64,000 bases of DNA from Neoarius graeffei (GCF_027579695.1 NC_083569.1:76743149-76807148), one strand, 5' to 3'. Positions 1 through 11,602 are shown, counted from the first letter of the stretch. Notes: generated by a model not told the origin, from the sequence alone. A program made the numbers and translations.

Positions 1-150
1 TTAAATTGCCTGTCGGTGTGTAAACATGTACTGGATGCCCTGTGATGAACTGGCAGATACTCTATATTCCCACTTCACATACTCACTGATCCTGGGATAG
101 ACTCTGGATCCACCACCACCCGGATTAGGTTAACGCAGTTACTGAAGATG
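1..150 (+). repeat. Old V-SINE 3' part
   Basis: Diverged 3' half of the V-SINE family that recurs through the window (loss of distinct letters, but the 'aaattgcc..gtgtgtaaac..ccctgtgatgaactgg' order remains). The 5' part lies outside the window. Confidence 0.5.
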
Positions 151-228
151 ATTGAATGATATGAATTGTTAAAAACCATGACAAATTATGAATCAAACCA
201 GATGTTTCAATCTTTTCATGCTGTGCAG

Positions 229-503
229 GCGGCACAGTGATATAGTAGTTAGCACTGTTGCCTCACAGCAAGAAGGTTCTGGGTTCGAGCCCAGCAGCTG
301 ATGGGGCCATTCTCTGTGGAGTTTGCATGTTCTCCCCGTGTCTGTGTGGGTTTCCTCTGGGTGCTCCAGTTTCCCCCACAGTCCAAAGACATGCAGTTAG
401 GTTAACATGGGGCAGCCATGGCCTGAGGTTGGGCTGAAGTGCCCTTAAGCAAGGCACCTAACCCACAACTGCTCCCCGGGTGCTGTAGCATAGCTGCCCA
501 CTC

Positions 504-566
<63 letters not shown>

Positions 567-655
567 CACTGCTTCAGATGGGTAAAATATAGAGGAGGAA
601 TTTCACTTTGTGTGCTTGAGTGTATGGGGGATGAATAAAGATTTCTTCTTGTGGA
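229..655 (+). repeat. V-SINE, type-B tail, with (TG)n
   Basis: tRNA-derived head with A-box-like and B-box-like (ggttcgagccc) promoter motifs, then the V core (gtttgcatgttctccccgtg ... cagtccaaagacatgcag). The 3' tail is of the 'gccctta-agcaaggcacctaaccc' kind, interrupted by a (TG)n run at about 507-564. It ends near 'gatgaataaagatttcttctt'. Confidence 0.8.
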
Positions 656-751
656 ACTAACTAACTGCCATATTCTTGATTCCTTTGCAAACTGTAACTT
701 GACTTGCTTGAATGTTACTGACAAATTTCCAAACTGATATAGAAAATTTGG

Positions 752-1123
752 GGTGGCGCCTCACAGCAAGAAGATCATGGGTTCGAGCCCAGTGGCCGGC
801 GAGGGCCTTTCTGTGCGGTGTTTGCATGTTCTCCCCGTGTCTGTGTGGGTTTCCTCTGGGTGCACCGGTTTCCCCCACAGTCCAAAGACATGCAGGTTAG
901 GCTAATTGGTGGCTCTAAATTGACCGTAGGTGTGAATGTGAGTGTGAATGGTTGTTTGTCTCTGTGTCAGCCCTGCGATAACCTGGCGACTTGTCCAGGG
1001 TGTACCCCGCCTCTCACCCATAGTCAGCTGGGATAGGCTCCAGCTTGCCTGTGACCTTGTAGAACATGGTAAGTGGCTATGGATGGATGGATGGATGGAT
1101 GGATGGATGGATGGATGGATGGA
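752..1123 (+). repeat. V-SINE, type-A tail, with (GGAT)n
   Basis: 5'-truncated V-SINE beginning at 'gcctcacagcaagaag', with the type-A tail (gtccagggtgtaccccgcc ... gggataggctccagcttgcc). It ends in a (GGAT)n microsatellite at about 1080-1123. Confidence 0.85.
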
Positions 1124-1246
1124 TATAGAAAATTGCTTACTTATTTTATTGTAAGACCAGGATTGTGATGATTGTCAAAGCCATTATGCTGGCAGCTATG
1201 TTTATGATCTGTGTGTGTGTGTTTTCTTTAAGGTTGCGTTGCTATA

Positions 1247-3268
1247 ATGGCTAATACTACAATCACCGTGCAGCCAGGGGTCACTATGCCAGCTCATGCC
1301 AAAGTTAACACATGGAGCACTGGCTTGTGTGACTGCTGTGAGGACATGAGCACCTGTAAGTATATGGTGTGATTGAGAGAAAGAGTGGGGTTTTTTTACA
1401 CTTCTATTATTTATATGCTGTATTTATGCGTAACGCAGCATGGTGGCTGGCTTCATGTGTCTCGGTGGAAGCCTCTACCAGCCTTCACCCTCCCACTTGG
1501 AAGCTGTCATGTGATCGAGTTAGCCAGTGAGAGATAATGGAGAAACAAGTTTTTAAAAAAAACTATTCAGCTGGCCAAACAATTTGAATACTCAAGTATT
1601 TGTTAATTATGTGGTTATTTATATAATTATTTCTTCTTTTCATATTCAGAAGCTTTGGCTTTACTCTCTGATGCCATGTATAACTTAGTCAATGAAATAA
1701 TAGTTTCTCCATTCTTTGTAGTCTAATATATGTTCAAATTGTGAGCCATTTGCAATTCAACCAACCACAGATAACATGGAACGAGATCGTCAATGAGGGC
1801 GTAGCTCACTCCGGCCCTGTCTAGTCCAGAAGGAACGATCTAAAGTGGGCCACTTTGCGCAAAAATGTTGCAAGCTATATACACTATATATAAACTATAT
1901 ATAGAAGCTATATACACCGTAGGGATACCGACCTATTTGCCAGAAATAATCCAAAATGGTGAGGAATTGACCAAGAAGAAGGGATTTTTGTTGAACTGCT
2001 CATGAAGGCTTAATTAGCCCATAAATTCATTAATAGTTGTAATTCATCAAATCTGGGTAGAAGTTATATGCGCCCTAGGTACCCCTACCTTCATGCCAGA
2101 AAGAATCAAAATCGGTGAAGAATTGAGGGAGAAGAAGCGATTTGTGTAGAAACTGCTCGTTAGGGTTTTATTACTCCATATCTTCATTATTAATTGCAAT
2201 TATGCAAATTTGGGTAGACGCTATATGCACCTCAGGCAGACCTACCTTCCTGCCAAAAAGAATAAAAATCAGTGAAGAATTGAGAGAGAAGAAGCAATTT
2301 TTGTGTAATGTGGATGACGGACAACACAAGATGGGATAAGCTCATCACCTGTCGGCCAGATGAGCTAAAAATATGACCTAGATGTGTTATAAATGTGGCC
2401 CTTTCTAATGGCAACTATCTGTTAAAGGCTTTTGATATGTGTCCCTGAATTATAGTACAGAAATTATTCTGTTTAAAATATTTTACACCAAATCAAATTG
2501 CTTAAAAAGCCATTGACGCGCAGAACAGAAAACAAAAAGGTAACATTTTGGAGGACTGAACGCAAACATGCAGTATGAACTACCTACAACCCTTATTTTT
2601 CCTTTTTTTTAAATCTCCTTTTATTTTTATTCACACAAAATGTTGCGTTTATGTGTCTGCACAGGCTGTTTTGGTTTCTGGTGCCCCTGGTGTTTGATGT
2701 GCACGACAGCCCAAGAGTTCGGAGAATGCCTTTGCCTCCCTCTGCTGGATCTTTGCTTCGGAAGCCTCATACCTCCTGCCACCTATGCTGTAAGAAGTGC
2801 CATGAGAGAGAGATACCGTATCCAGGTATGTGCTGTTCTGAGCTGCACTCTGACTAGACTGCAGAATTAAAGTTAGCTCCAAATCCATATGTACCAAAAT
2901 ACAAATATGCAAAAAAAAATCTTACAGATTTGGACACTTGTCGGATTGATGTTATCTGCTGTGGACTTGTCTCCTGTCAGGGCACAATGTGTGATGACTG
3001 TTGTGTGGCGACCTGCTGTGGAATCTGTGCATGGTGTCAAATGGCCAGAGAGCTGAAGTTTCGCAGGCAGCCGCAAGTGTTTGTGAACCAGTCGGTGAAC
3101 CTGTCCTACCCAACACCAGTAATCACCTCTTACCAGCCGATTGTGAATCAGTCCTACCAGCCACCCCCTATTAATCCAGACTACCAGCCACTGCAGCCAA
3201 ACAACCCTCCTGTGTACGCCCAGCCTTCCAAGTCAGCTGAAAGTCATGGACCGTATCCGGCTGTATAA
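1247..3268 (+). CDS. PLAC8/cornifelin-family cysteine-rich protein
   Basis: Three coding exons: 1247-1355, 2665-2825 and 2981-3268, all with GT-AG borders (gtaagt, gtatgt donors; cacag and gtcag acceptors) and phases that join without a break. The product is 185 aa. Residues about 28-115 are the PLAC8 domain: CDCCEDMSTCCFGFWCPWC, then CLCLPLLD, then RYRIQGTMCDDCCVATCC and CAWCQMARELKFR, the paired cysteine clusters that define the family. Family members are small membrane-associated or cornified-envelope-related proteins of about 110-120 aa. This one adds a Pro/Tyr/Asn-rich tail of about 65 residues with repeated NQS(V/Y) and YQP words and a PPVY motif that could bind WW domains. The ATG at 1247 lies 14 bases inside an exon that starts after an acceptor-like 'tttctttaag', so a non-coding 5' exon probably lies upstream. 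I cannot tell plac8 from cornifelin orthology here. Confidence 0.88.
1900..2345 (+). repeat. Three diverged ~155-bp tandem units in intron 1
   Basis: The order 'gctatatacacc...taggtaccgacct...gccagaaa-aat..aaaat-ggtgaagaattga..gagaagaag..atttt-tgt..aactgctc..' recurs with divergence starting near 1903, 2065 and 2220. It ends at 'gatgacggacaacacaagatgggataagctcatc'-like sequence. This is an interspersed repeat with internal duplication; I cannot name the family. Confidence 0.6.
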
Positions 3269-3386
3269 ACCACATATAATCTACAAAGTTCTATAATGTC
3301 ACAGTCTCTTTTATGTATACTCTCTTTTTATGTATTTTTATAATTTCAATTACACTTCAGTATGTACGTTTGAAAGAATCAATATT

Positions 3387-4245
3387 CCCTTGGCAGTCCC
3401 TTGGTATAGAGTAAGATCTCTGCTTGCTATGTTCGTATGTCAAGGTCGATGTGATCTTGAGTGACTATACAGTCCAATGCGTGACTTGCATCTCTTTAGG
3501 CACACAGAACAGATGAAATCATCATTTGTGTCGCTTGATGTAGACAACTGACGTTGCTTTCTAGCTGCTCATAGCTGCTCCTGATGATCTCTCCTTTGTT
3601 GTGCAAAGTTCTGAGCACCTTTGTGAACCGTGGATCTCCAGACAGATCTGTCGATAGCGTTGTCTTTCTACGTATCAGGATTGATACTACATTGTTTCAT
3701 GTTGTGCTTCAGATTGTCTTTGAAGCACTTTCGCTGTCCACCTTGAAATCATTTGCCAGTCTTGAGCTCTGAAAACAAGATCTGCTTCGGTAGACGATCA
3801 TTGCTCATGCGCACCACATGGCCTGCCCAACGCAATTTACTTTTGATGATTATAGCTTCTATGCTGGTTGTTTTAGCATCATCTATTGTAAGACATGGTT
3901 GTTAGTGCGTCTGTAAATCCATTTCACGTTGAGGATCTTTCACAGGTATCTTTGATGGTATTGCTCGAGGCTCTTTATATGACGATTGTAAGTTGCCCAG
4001 GTCTCAGATCCAGTGAGGAATATTATTGCTTTGAAGACCTTGATCTTGGTTCTCGTGAAAAGGTCTTTATTGTCAAAAACTCTAGTTCTGAGATGACCAA
4101 ATGCTGCACTTGCTGCGTTGAGTCTGTACTGGATTTCGTTATCTACATCTGCTTTTGAAGAGAGGCAACTACCGAGATAGGTAAAGTGGTCAACATTTGC
4201 TCGCGGTTCTCCGCTGATGGAGATTCAGGGAGGCTCCTTTGAAAT
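3387..4245 (-). mobile_element. LINE reverse-transcriptase 3' fragment (RTE-like)
   Basis: Read on the minus strand, 4215 to 3480 gives a decayed RT C-terminal region: FTYLGSCLSS, DNEIQYRLNAASAAFGHLRTRV, then TGSETWATYNR, LEQYHQRYL, and finally CKSRIGLYSHSRSH, a terminal Zn-finger-like signature of RTE-like and related LINEs. It has several stops and frame breaks. Identical 10-bp words (aatcaatatt) at 3377-3386 and 4246-4255 look like its target-site duplication. It sits between the PLAC8-family stop codon and the next AATAAA at 4312, so it may be transcribed within that gene's 3' UTR. Confidence 0.75.
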
Positions 4246-4311
4246 AATCAATATTACCCAGTGTACAAAGTCTATATTTGTGTGAAAACCTTTTTTTTCC
4301 TTGGAGACATC

Positions 4312-4317
4312 AATAAA
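4312..4317 (+). terminator. Possible polyadenylation signal of the PLAC8-family gene
   Basis: The first well-placed AATAAA on the plus strand after the stop at 3268, just past the LINE fragment and followed by T-rich sequence. Use by this gene is inferred. Confidence 0.4.
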
Positions 4318-4436
4318 ACATTATACTTTACAATATTTTATGAAGTACTGTCTTTTTTTATTCTTTAATTATATCAGCTCACTTATTCAAATCATTGCAG
4401 ACTTTAGCACAAATACTTTTAAAATCTAGTGTTTAG

Positions 4437-4748
4437 GTGACACGGTGGTGTAGTGGTTAGTACTGTTGCCTCAGCAAGAGGTTCCTGGGTTCGAGCCCAG
4501 TGGTCAACAAGGGAGTTGTGAGGAGTTTGCATGCTCTCCCCGTGTCTGTGTGGGTTTCCTCCGGGTGCTCCAGTTTCCCCCACAGTCCATTCACAGTGTG
4601 AATGGTTGTTTGTCTCTATGCGTCAGCCCTGCGATGACCTGGTGACTTGTCCAGGGTGTACCCCGCCTTTCACCCATAGTCAGCTGGGATAGGCTCCAGC
4701 TTGCTCATGACCCTGTACAGGATAAGCGGCTACAGATAATGGATGGAT
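4437..4748 (+). repeat. V-SINE, type-A tail
   Basis: Near full-length copy with a short internal gap after 'cccccacagtcca'. It ends in 'ggataagcggctacagataatggatgg'. Confidence 0.8.
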
Positions 4749-6088
4749 AGAGCTAGTCTACATTTTTTTCTGACATAGCAATATCTTGTAAAAATAACAG
4801 CCATAACAACATTCAAAAACTTCAATGTAGCATAGATTAGTGACGAGTGAGTAAAAGAAGCACATGTTCTTCCCACAATAGAATTTCCAGCTCATTACTC
4901 ATATACACTGAGCGTGTATCAAATCACCAGGGCAGTGTTGGGAAACAATGTGGATTTGCTGTGTGTTTGATTATGCCCCTGAGGCTTTTTGCTGTGGTGT
5001 TGAATTCCTGGTGATTCATGCTGTCTTAGCTTTGCAGGATTGTATTTCCCAGTTATCTGGACTGTTGTATCTCGGTGGGTTACTACTCTAGATTACCATG
5101 CTATGAAGGATGCACAGGGGACATGTCTGAAGGGTAGAACTGCAATTGTTTTATTGGTATCAACAAAGTGCATGTAGACCACATATACATCCATACGTCA
5201 TTGTCGGTACAGCACCAACTAGTGGTGTGGGTATGTAACGGCGCAAACATCACATCTCCTCCCCACTTAATGTTGTTCCCTCATGCAGCATGAATGCAAT
5301 TTTGTTTTCTTTTTTTTTCCCCGAATGAACTTCAAAATCTCATAAACTAATCTTGAGGTAGGGAGTACACTGTCCCCAACCCCTGAGTCAGTCAAGGGAT
5401 TATTCTGCCCTTGTTCTTGAGACATGACTCTTTAGGCTAAGACTGAGCAAACTTGAACTTGGCAGTCTTTTGTTCAAAATGTCCCAACAGAAACTCGTAC
5501 TCTGTCATACTGTATGCCTTAAGGGCTGTAACAAACAGGTGGTTTAACGATACAAGATGGATATCACTTACCAGTTTCTCGGGGTGGTGTGTTGGTGACT
5601 TCAGATGTTACCTGAGGTGACGACACACTCACTGGCTCAGGAAATGTATCAATAGCAGGTTCTGGAACAGTGTCCTCTGGCGCAGGCAGATCTGCAGGGA
5701 CGAGGGATGACTCTGTGTGTTCAATGCGTGGAGTCTCCCACTTGGCATGCCGGGCCAACATCTGGTCAGCATGGCGCCTCCAGTGTTCCGATGCTCTGAT
5801 GTTGACTGTGTATGACACAGGACCGGTTTCAGAGGATACCATGCCAGGTGTCCACTTCTCTCCTCCTCTCCCATAATTACGAACAAGCACTTTGTCACCC
5901 ACCTTGAATGACCTGGCTTTCGCATGTGTCTCTCAATGAGCACCTCCTGTGCTTTCTCCACTTCTACTGCTATACTTGGCTTCAGCGGGTCGAGTCAAGA
6001 TCGTAATATGCGATGCATGAAAAGCATAGTTGGTGATTTCTTAGTAGTGGAGTGCAGTGTGTTACAATACATCAATAAGAACGCATCC

Positions 6089-6829
6089 CAGTGGCGTGCA
6101 CAGATAGACACGAGGTGGTGCTCAAGCACCTGCCCCTCTGCCCTCTGTCCAAAAAAGTGCCCTTTTGAATTTTTTTTTTTACAGTTTACTGAGGCCAATG
6201 TCGACATGATCTTTTAGAAAAGCCGCGGAATTAAAAGCGTGTGTGAAAATAATGTCCCGATGTGTGTCCCCTCCGCACACACACCGGACCTCTGTCTCTC
6301 TTGCTCTGTCACGTGAACAAGCGTGCAGTGCATTCAATGTGAGGTTGCAGCAGCATAGCGTCCTTGAAGCCACGGCCTTGTCGTAGCGCAGACAACACAT
6401 CGGGCAGTCAGTCAGCTCTTCCCCTGCCCCACCAGCCAGGTAACACATGAATCGAGTGAAAATGTATTGTTTTCCCTCTAAGCCCAAGCTGTAATTATTT
6501 TGTCATGAAGTAGCCCGTCGCATACAGAAACAACTGCACATAAGTATTATATTTTTTGCTAGACCATTTTCAGATTTAGGAAAACAAAACTTTCTTTTTC
6601 TATTTTGTTCAACTAGAGATTCCTGGCAAAGTCAAAAAGCCTTGATGTAATAAATTAACATTAAGTGGTTGTTTTACACCTTTAAAAACTAAAACGGGTC
6701 AGTGGTGACCCGAACACAAGAGGAGGATTAAATCTCAGACTTTTATAATAAGGTGTTCCACATGCGCAAAAAAGTGCCCTTTTTTCCCCCCAGAGCACTT
6801 GCCCCCCAAAATGTCTGTGCACGCCACTG
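6089..6829. mobile_element. Non-autonomous hAT element (MITE) nested in the LTR fossil
   Basis: Terminal inverted repeats cagtggcgtgcacaga / tctgtgcacgccactg are flanked by a perfect 8-bp duplication acgcatcc (6081-6088 and 6830-6837), the hAT hallmark. The 741-bp body has no transposase coding that I recognise. Sub-terminal 'aaaaaagtgccctttt' occurs near both ends. Confidence 0.85.
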
Positions 6830-7421
6830 ACGCATCCAGTCTGTGTTGAATTGAAGCTGTTCCTGTGGAGTGCTTCAGTGAATGCTTGAAAGTTTGCACA
6901 AAACATTCTACAAGGCCATTTGCGGCTGGGTGGAATGGTGCAGAGTGTATGTGCTTCACTCCATTGCTTTTCATGAAAGTCTCAAACTCACTGGATGTGA
7001 ACTGGGGGCCATTATCACTTACTAAGACTTCTGGGAGCCCATAGCGACTGAAAAGCCCTCGTAGCACTTGAATGATCTTTGAGGTCATAGTGGAGCTCAT
7101 GAGGTGCACTTCGGGCCATTTAGAATGAGCATCCACGACTACCATGAACAAATGGCCTTGGAAAGGACCTGCAAAATCGACATGGATCCTCTGCCATGGA
7201 GCTACAGGCCATGTCCACGGATGGAGGGGAGACGGTCCTGATGCTTTCTGGGTGAGTTGGCAGGATTGGCATGTCTTTGACACTTGCTCAATTTGTGCAT
7301 CAATTCCTGGGCACCACATATAACTACGGGCGACTGCCTTCATTCTGACAACACCAGGGTGTCCGGTGTGCAGCTCAGACAGCACTCTGTGTCTCAACTT
7401 TGGAGAGATGATAACACGAAT

Positions 7422-7762
7422 CACAGCAAGAAGGTCCGGGTTCGAGCCCCGTGGCTGGCGAGGGCCTTTCTGTGCGGAGTTTGCATGTTCTCCCCGTGTC
7501 CGCGTGGGTTTCCTCCGGGTGCTCCGGTTTCCCCCACAGTCCAAAGACATGCAGGTTAGGTTAACTGGTGACTCTAAATTGACCGTAGGTGTGAATGTGA
7601 GTGTGAATGGTTGTCTGTGTCTATGTGTCAGCCCTGTGATGACCTGGCGACTTGTCCAGGGTGTACCCCGCCTCTCGCCCATAGTCAGCTGGGATAGGCT
7701 CCAGCTTGCCTGCGACCCTGTAGAACAGGATAAAGCGGCTAGAGATAATGAGATGAGATGAG
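7422..7762 (+). repeat. V-SINE, type-A tail, 5' truncated
   Basis: Starts at 'cacagcaagaaggtccgg' and ends in 'gataatgagatgagatgag'. It is flanked by an 11-bp duplication ataacacgaat (7411-7421 and 7763-7773). It lies within the LTR-element fossil, so it inserted later. Confidence 0.9.
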
Positions 7763-8453
7763 ATAACACGAATACCCCACATAAGGCACCCTTGTTGGAC
7801 AGTCAGTTCATCCTTCCTACTGATGAATGGGGCCAATGCACTGTCCACACCCTGGACCCTTGGAAAATGACCTGTGGACACCATCTCCAGTACCAGAGCG
7901 AGAACAGGATCCATCCTACTCTCTTTGCAGATCTCTTTGCAGCTCACAGGTAAGGCTTCCAGGTGTTTGATGTGAAAACTGTCCACAGCACTGATTTTCT
8001 CTGCTGATGGTGTGGGCAGTGGCAGGTGTGATAGCCCATCAGCATTGCCGTGACATGCTGCTTCTCTGTACTGTATGATGACTGATGTATCCGAATCCAG
8101 CCATGTCTTGCTTTTAGCAATCATCCTCCTTTGCTAGGCATGCTCAATAGCATTTGCTAGCCACTCTTCCACCCGTGGCAAATCTTCACTTTTCCACCTC
8201 CACTCACAGTCAATACCGTGGCAGGTAAACTAAAGTTTTCCTCATCACCAATTAATGTTATATCTTGGTGGGTTACTACTCTAGATTACCATGCTATGAA
8301 GGATGCACAGGGGACATGTCTGAAGGGTTAGAACTGCAGTCATTTTATTGGTATCAATTAAGTGCATGTAGACCATATATACATCCATACATCATTGTCG
8401 GCACAGTGCCAACTAGTGGTGTGGGTATGTAATGGTGCAAACATCACATGGAC

Positions 8454-9130
8454 CTTCCAGGAACTTTCATAACAATAATGTCAGCTGATATCTCCACACT
8501 ATCCAATAGACTGGTACCATGGTAATTATTTATCACGAGCATATGAGGGCCTTCAAGTGAGCAGGTTAAGAACTCTTTAGAGAGATAGATTTATTAAGGT
8601 AAAATTACATGCAAGTAGGACAATATACAACTGAACTAAATATATGAAACTAAAACCAAGGATAGCACAACAAAGTGTAAAACACATTTCCATTGTGGTC
8701 CTAAGAAAAGTTTCAGGATGGTGCTATGTTGACTATTATTGGAGTCCTTTGCATAGATTCACAGAACTGCTAGAACAGGAAAAACAAACCACACTGAACT
8801 TCCACTTGATGGTAGACATAAACAAAGACAAGATAACGTGCTGATAGAAAGCATACCAGGACTTGCAAACACATTTCTTCATTCACAGCAAACATCTATA
8901 TTCATAAATACATTATTTGGATTTTGGTGGATTTTTTTATACAATACTGTGTCTGTTATCTACGTATTGTTTCTTGTATTTTGTGTTTCTGTTTTCTTGT
9001 CTCTTGTATGTCATGACTCATCCTGCATGTTGAGTGGAGGATTGCAGGTGCTTACAATGGCCATCCTTCGGTCACTGGTTCGTCTCCGGCTCAAAAGATG
9101 TGTTTGCTTCAACAGAGCATGCGAAGTTAT
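8454..9130. other. No gene or recognised repeat
   Basis: AT-rich sequence between the LTR fossil and a SINE. The open frames here show no family features and no clear splice sites. Confidence 0.4.
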
Positions 9131-9560
9131 TTGGGCAGCATGGTGGTATAGTGGTTAGCATTGTCACCTCACAGCAAAAAGGTTCTGGGTTCAAGCCCAG
9201 TGGCCACAGGGGGCCTTTTTGTGTGGAGTTTGCATGTTCTCCCTGTGTCTGCTTGGGTTTCCTCTGGGTGTTCCAGTTTCCCCCACAGTCCAAAGACATG
9301 CAGTTAAGTTAACATGGGGCAGCCATGGCCTGAGGTTGGGCTGAAGTGCCCTTAGGCAAGGGCACCTAACCCACAACTGCTCCCCGGGTGCCGTAGCATA
9401 GCTGCCCACTGCTCTGGGTATGGGTGTGTGCTCATTGCTCACTTGTGTGTGCATGTGTGTATTCACTGCTTCAGATGGGTTAAATGCAGAGGATGAATTT
9501 CACTGTGTGCTTAAGTCTGTGCTTGAGTGTACATGTGACAAATAAAGGCTTGGCTTCTTC
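9131..9560 (+). repeat. V-SINE, type-B tail
   Basis: Head 'gggcagcatggtggtatagtg', V core, then the tail 'ggcaagggcacctaacccac...cactgcttcagatgggtt'. It ends in 'acaaataaaggcttggcttc'. Confidence 0.85.
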
Positions 9561-9569
9561 TTCTATGTT

Positions 9570-9655
9570 TCCTCTTGTTTATTCCCTGTACAGCACTTTG
9601 TGACACTTGTCTGTGAAAAGCGCTTTATAAATAAACTTTACTTACTTACTGCAAC
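9570..9655 (+). repeat. LINE/SINE 3' end
   Basis: The words 'cagcactttgtgacac..gtctgtgaaaagcgctttataaataaac' followed by (TTAC)n match a widespread fish retroelement 3' terminus, which I recognise from general knowledge. The parent family is not resolved. Confidence 0.55.
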
Positions 9656-9899
9656 AGACTGGTGTCCCATCCACTCTGTGCTCCTGCCAGTTTTCCCAGG
9701 CTCCAAAGCTACTTTGATCTTGTCGAGGATAAAGCACTTACTGATGAAAAATGAATGAATGATAAATATATCTACCTTAAAATTTTATTGTAGTTTATTT
9801 GAAGATGGGGACCTCATGCACATACAAACTGCTAAGAAATTATTAGAAACATAATTTAAATATTTTAGCCATTTATTATTTCCATTACATTTCAGTTGA

Positions 9900-10273
9900 C
9901 ATGATTTCGAGTCAGTGGGTAACATTGTCATCTCTCAGCGAAAAGGTTCTAGGTTCAAGTCCCATGGCAGACTGGGGCTTTTCTGTGTGAAGTTTGCATG
10001 GGGATGAGGACATCCCCATATGGGTTTCATCTGGGTGCCCAAGTTTCCTCCCATAGTCCAAAGACATGCAGAGTAGATCAACTGGCTACTCTAAATTGCC
10101 CATAGGTGTGAGTGTAAATGGGTGTGAGTGTAAATGGTTGTTTGTCTGTGTGTTAGCCCTGCGATGGATTGGTGACCTGCCCAGAGTGAACCCCACCTCA
10201 CACCTAAAGTCAGCTGGGATTGATGCCAACTTCCCCCACAACCCTCATGGATCAGCGGAAAAGACAATGGATG
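9900..10273 (+). repeat. Old diverged V-SINE
   Basis: V core with many changes (tctgtgtgaagtttgcatgg .. gggtttcatctgggtgcc), then type-A-like tail and a GGAT-rich end. Confidence 0.75.
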
Positions 10274-10281
10274 GATGGGTG

Positions 10282-11602
10282 CAGGGGTTAAATTGGGCCG
10301 GGGCTGTCCGGGGCTGAGCCCCGGCACATAAGCTCGGAGCGGATGGCATATGATCACGCACACATCAAAAGCAACAAACCCTTTTCACGATTTTCAGTTC
10401 TGAATAATTAAATATCGTTTTATTAATCAATAAACCCATGACTTTTATGAGATAGATCATAGTTTTCCTGATAACAAGACGACCTGTCAAAGCTATTTAG
10501 AACAGAACTTGCGATCAGAGATTCTGGTTTCTGGAACACTGCGTGGGTTGCCAATTCCGCTTTTTATAAGCGACTTTGGGGTTTCTTTTTTTGTGAGCTC
10601 GCTTTAAAAAAAAATCAGAAGTCGTGGTTTGCGGGTTTTTGGGCTTGTGTTTCAGCGTTGTGACTTGTTTATAATTTTCTCCGTACACCGTCTCCCCTTT
10701 TACCTGCATACGATCCTATTATTAGTGTAATTATTATTGTTATTATTATGTATTCAATTATTTATTTGGCATGTGGTGCTTTTTGTATTGTCTAGAACAT
10801 ACATAAGATGAGCATATTATAGCAGCAAAATAGAAGCACAATCATTTGAATGCAGCAAAAGTTTTGCTGCATTCAAATGATTGTGCTTCTATTTTGCTGC
10901 TATAATATGCTCATCTTATGTATGTTCTAGACAATACAAAAAGCACCACATGCCAAATAAATAATTGAATACATAATAATAACAATAATAATAAATGCTT
11001 CCAATGTTATAGTGTTGTTTGTATTTGGTTGCATTCACTGCATGAATATATTTGATTGACAATTTGACTGACAGTGTTTTGGCATATTTAACATTTATCC
11101 TCCAAAATAAATCAACTGTTTTGGTTTAAGATTGTGCAAGCCTTCAAATTTTCTCACTGAACATTTCTCCTTCACATTTTTCACCTGTAGGCATGTGACA
11201 AGATTTAACATGATATTGCTCAACCTACCTCTGTAAAGTCAGCTAACAACTTATTAAAATGCACCAGAATTCAACAAATAACATGTATGATAATAAAAAA
11301 CTTCTGGGGGAGGACCCCCAGACCCCCCACTAATCACTTCCTTCAAACCAATATACAACAACCTGTACAATCTGTTACATTGGCCAACCAATCTACATTC
11401 AAACTGCCATAATGTGTAGGGGGGCACTACAAGACACACATAGGCCTACAACACACAGATAAGGTGTATATCTCTGTGCAATATGATATGGTTATCAAAT
11501 TAGAGGGTTATTTTCCAAAAAGTATATTGGGGCAGGGCGGCGGGGGCAGGGGCGGGTACGAGGCAGAGCCCCCCCACATAACCAATCCCAATTTAACCCC
11601 TG
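10282..11602. mobile_element. hAT-like non-autonomous element with a perfect palindrome
   Basis: Terminal repeats caggggttaaattggg / cccaatttaacccctg are flanked by the 8-bp word gatgggtg (10274-10281 and 11603-11610). The flank is GGAT-rich, so the duplication could be partly chance. No transposase is recognised. The interior holds a 263-bp palindrome at 10730-10992 and a 'gggggaggacccccagacccccc' tract near 11306. Confidence 0.7.
10730..10992. repeat. Perfect palindrome, 131-bp arms, 1-base centre
   Basis: Bases 10730-10860 are the exact reverse complement of 10862-10992 by my reading, with a single G between them. It would form a long snap-back hairpin. It lies inside the hAT-like element. 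Confidence 0.9.

Larger units (their letters stand above)
5063..8448 (-). mobile_element. Ty3/Gypsy LTR-retrotransposon fossil
   Basis: Two direct repeats of about 192 bp, 5063-5254 and 8256-8448, are the LTRs. They are flanked on the outside by the 5-bp duplication tggac (5058-5062 and 8449-8453). By eye they differ at about 14 positions plus one indel (about 7%), which suggests an old insertion. Recognisable internal parts on the minus strand are a Gypsy-type integrase with its zinc-binding and catalytic core regions (about 6840-7400) and a C-terminal integrase region (about 5560-5900), with older pol remnants near 7770-8120. The element is incomplete and broken in several places. It carries a hAT MITE at 6089-6829 and a SINE at 7422-7762. 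Confidence 0.85.

Noticed and set aside
229-300. tRNA gene at SINE heads (A and B boxes, gttcgagcc)
   Set aside because: The cloverleaf is not complete and the sequence continues into the V core; SINE promoter, not a tRNA gene.
818-1036. Repeated open frames of the MEFACSPRVCVGFLRVLRFPP type at many places on both strands
   Set aside because: They are translations of the V-SINE core and recur wherever that SINE occurs; not genes.
8644-9158. Open frames with a hydrophobic stretch (FWWIFLYNTVSVIYVLF)
   Set aside because: No conserved features, no splice context; AT-rich chance frame.
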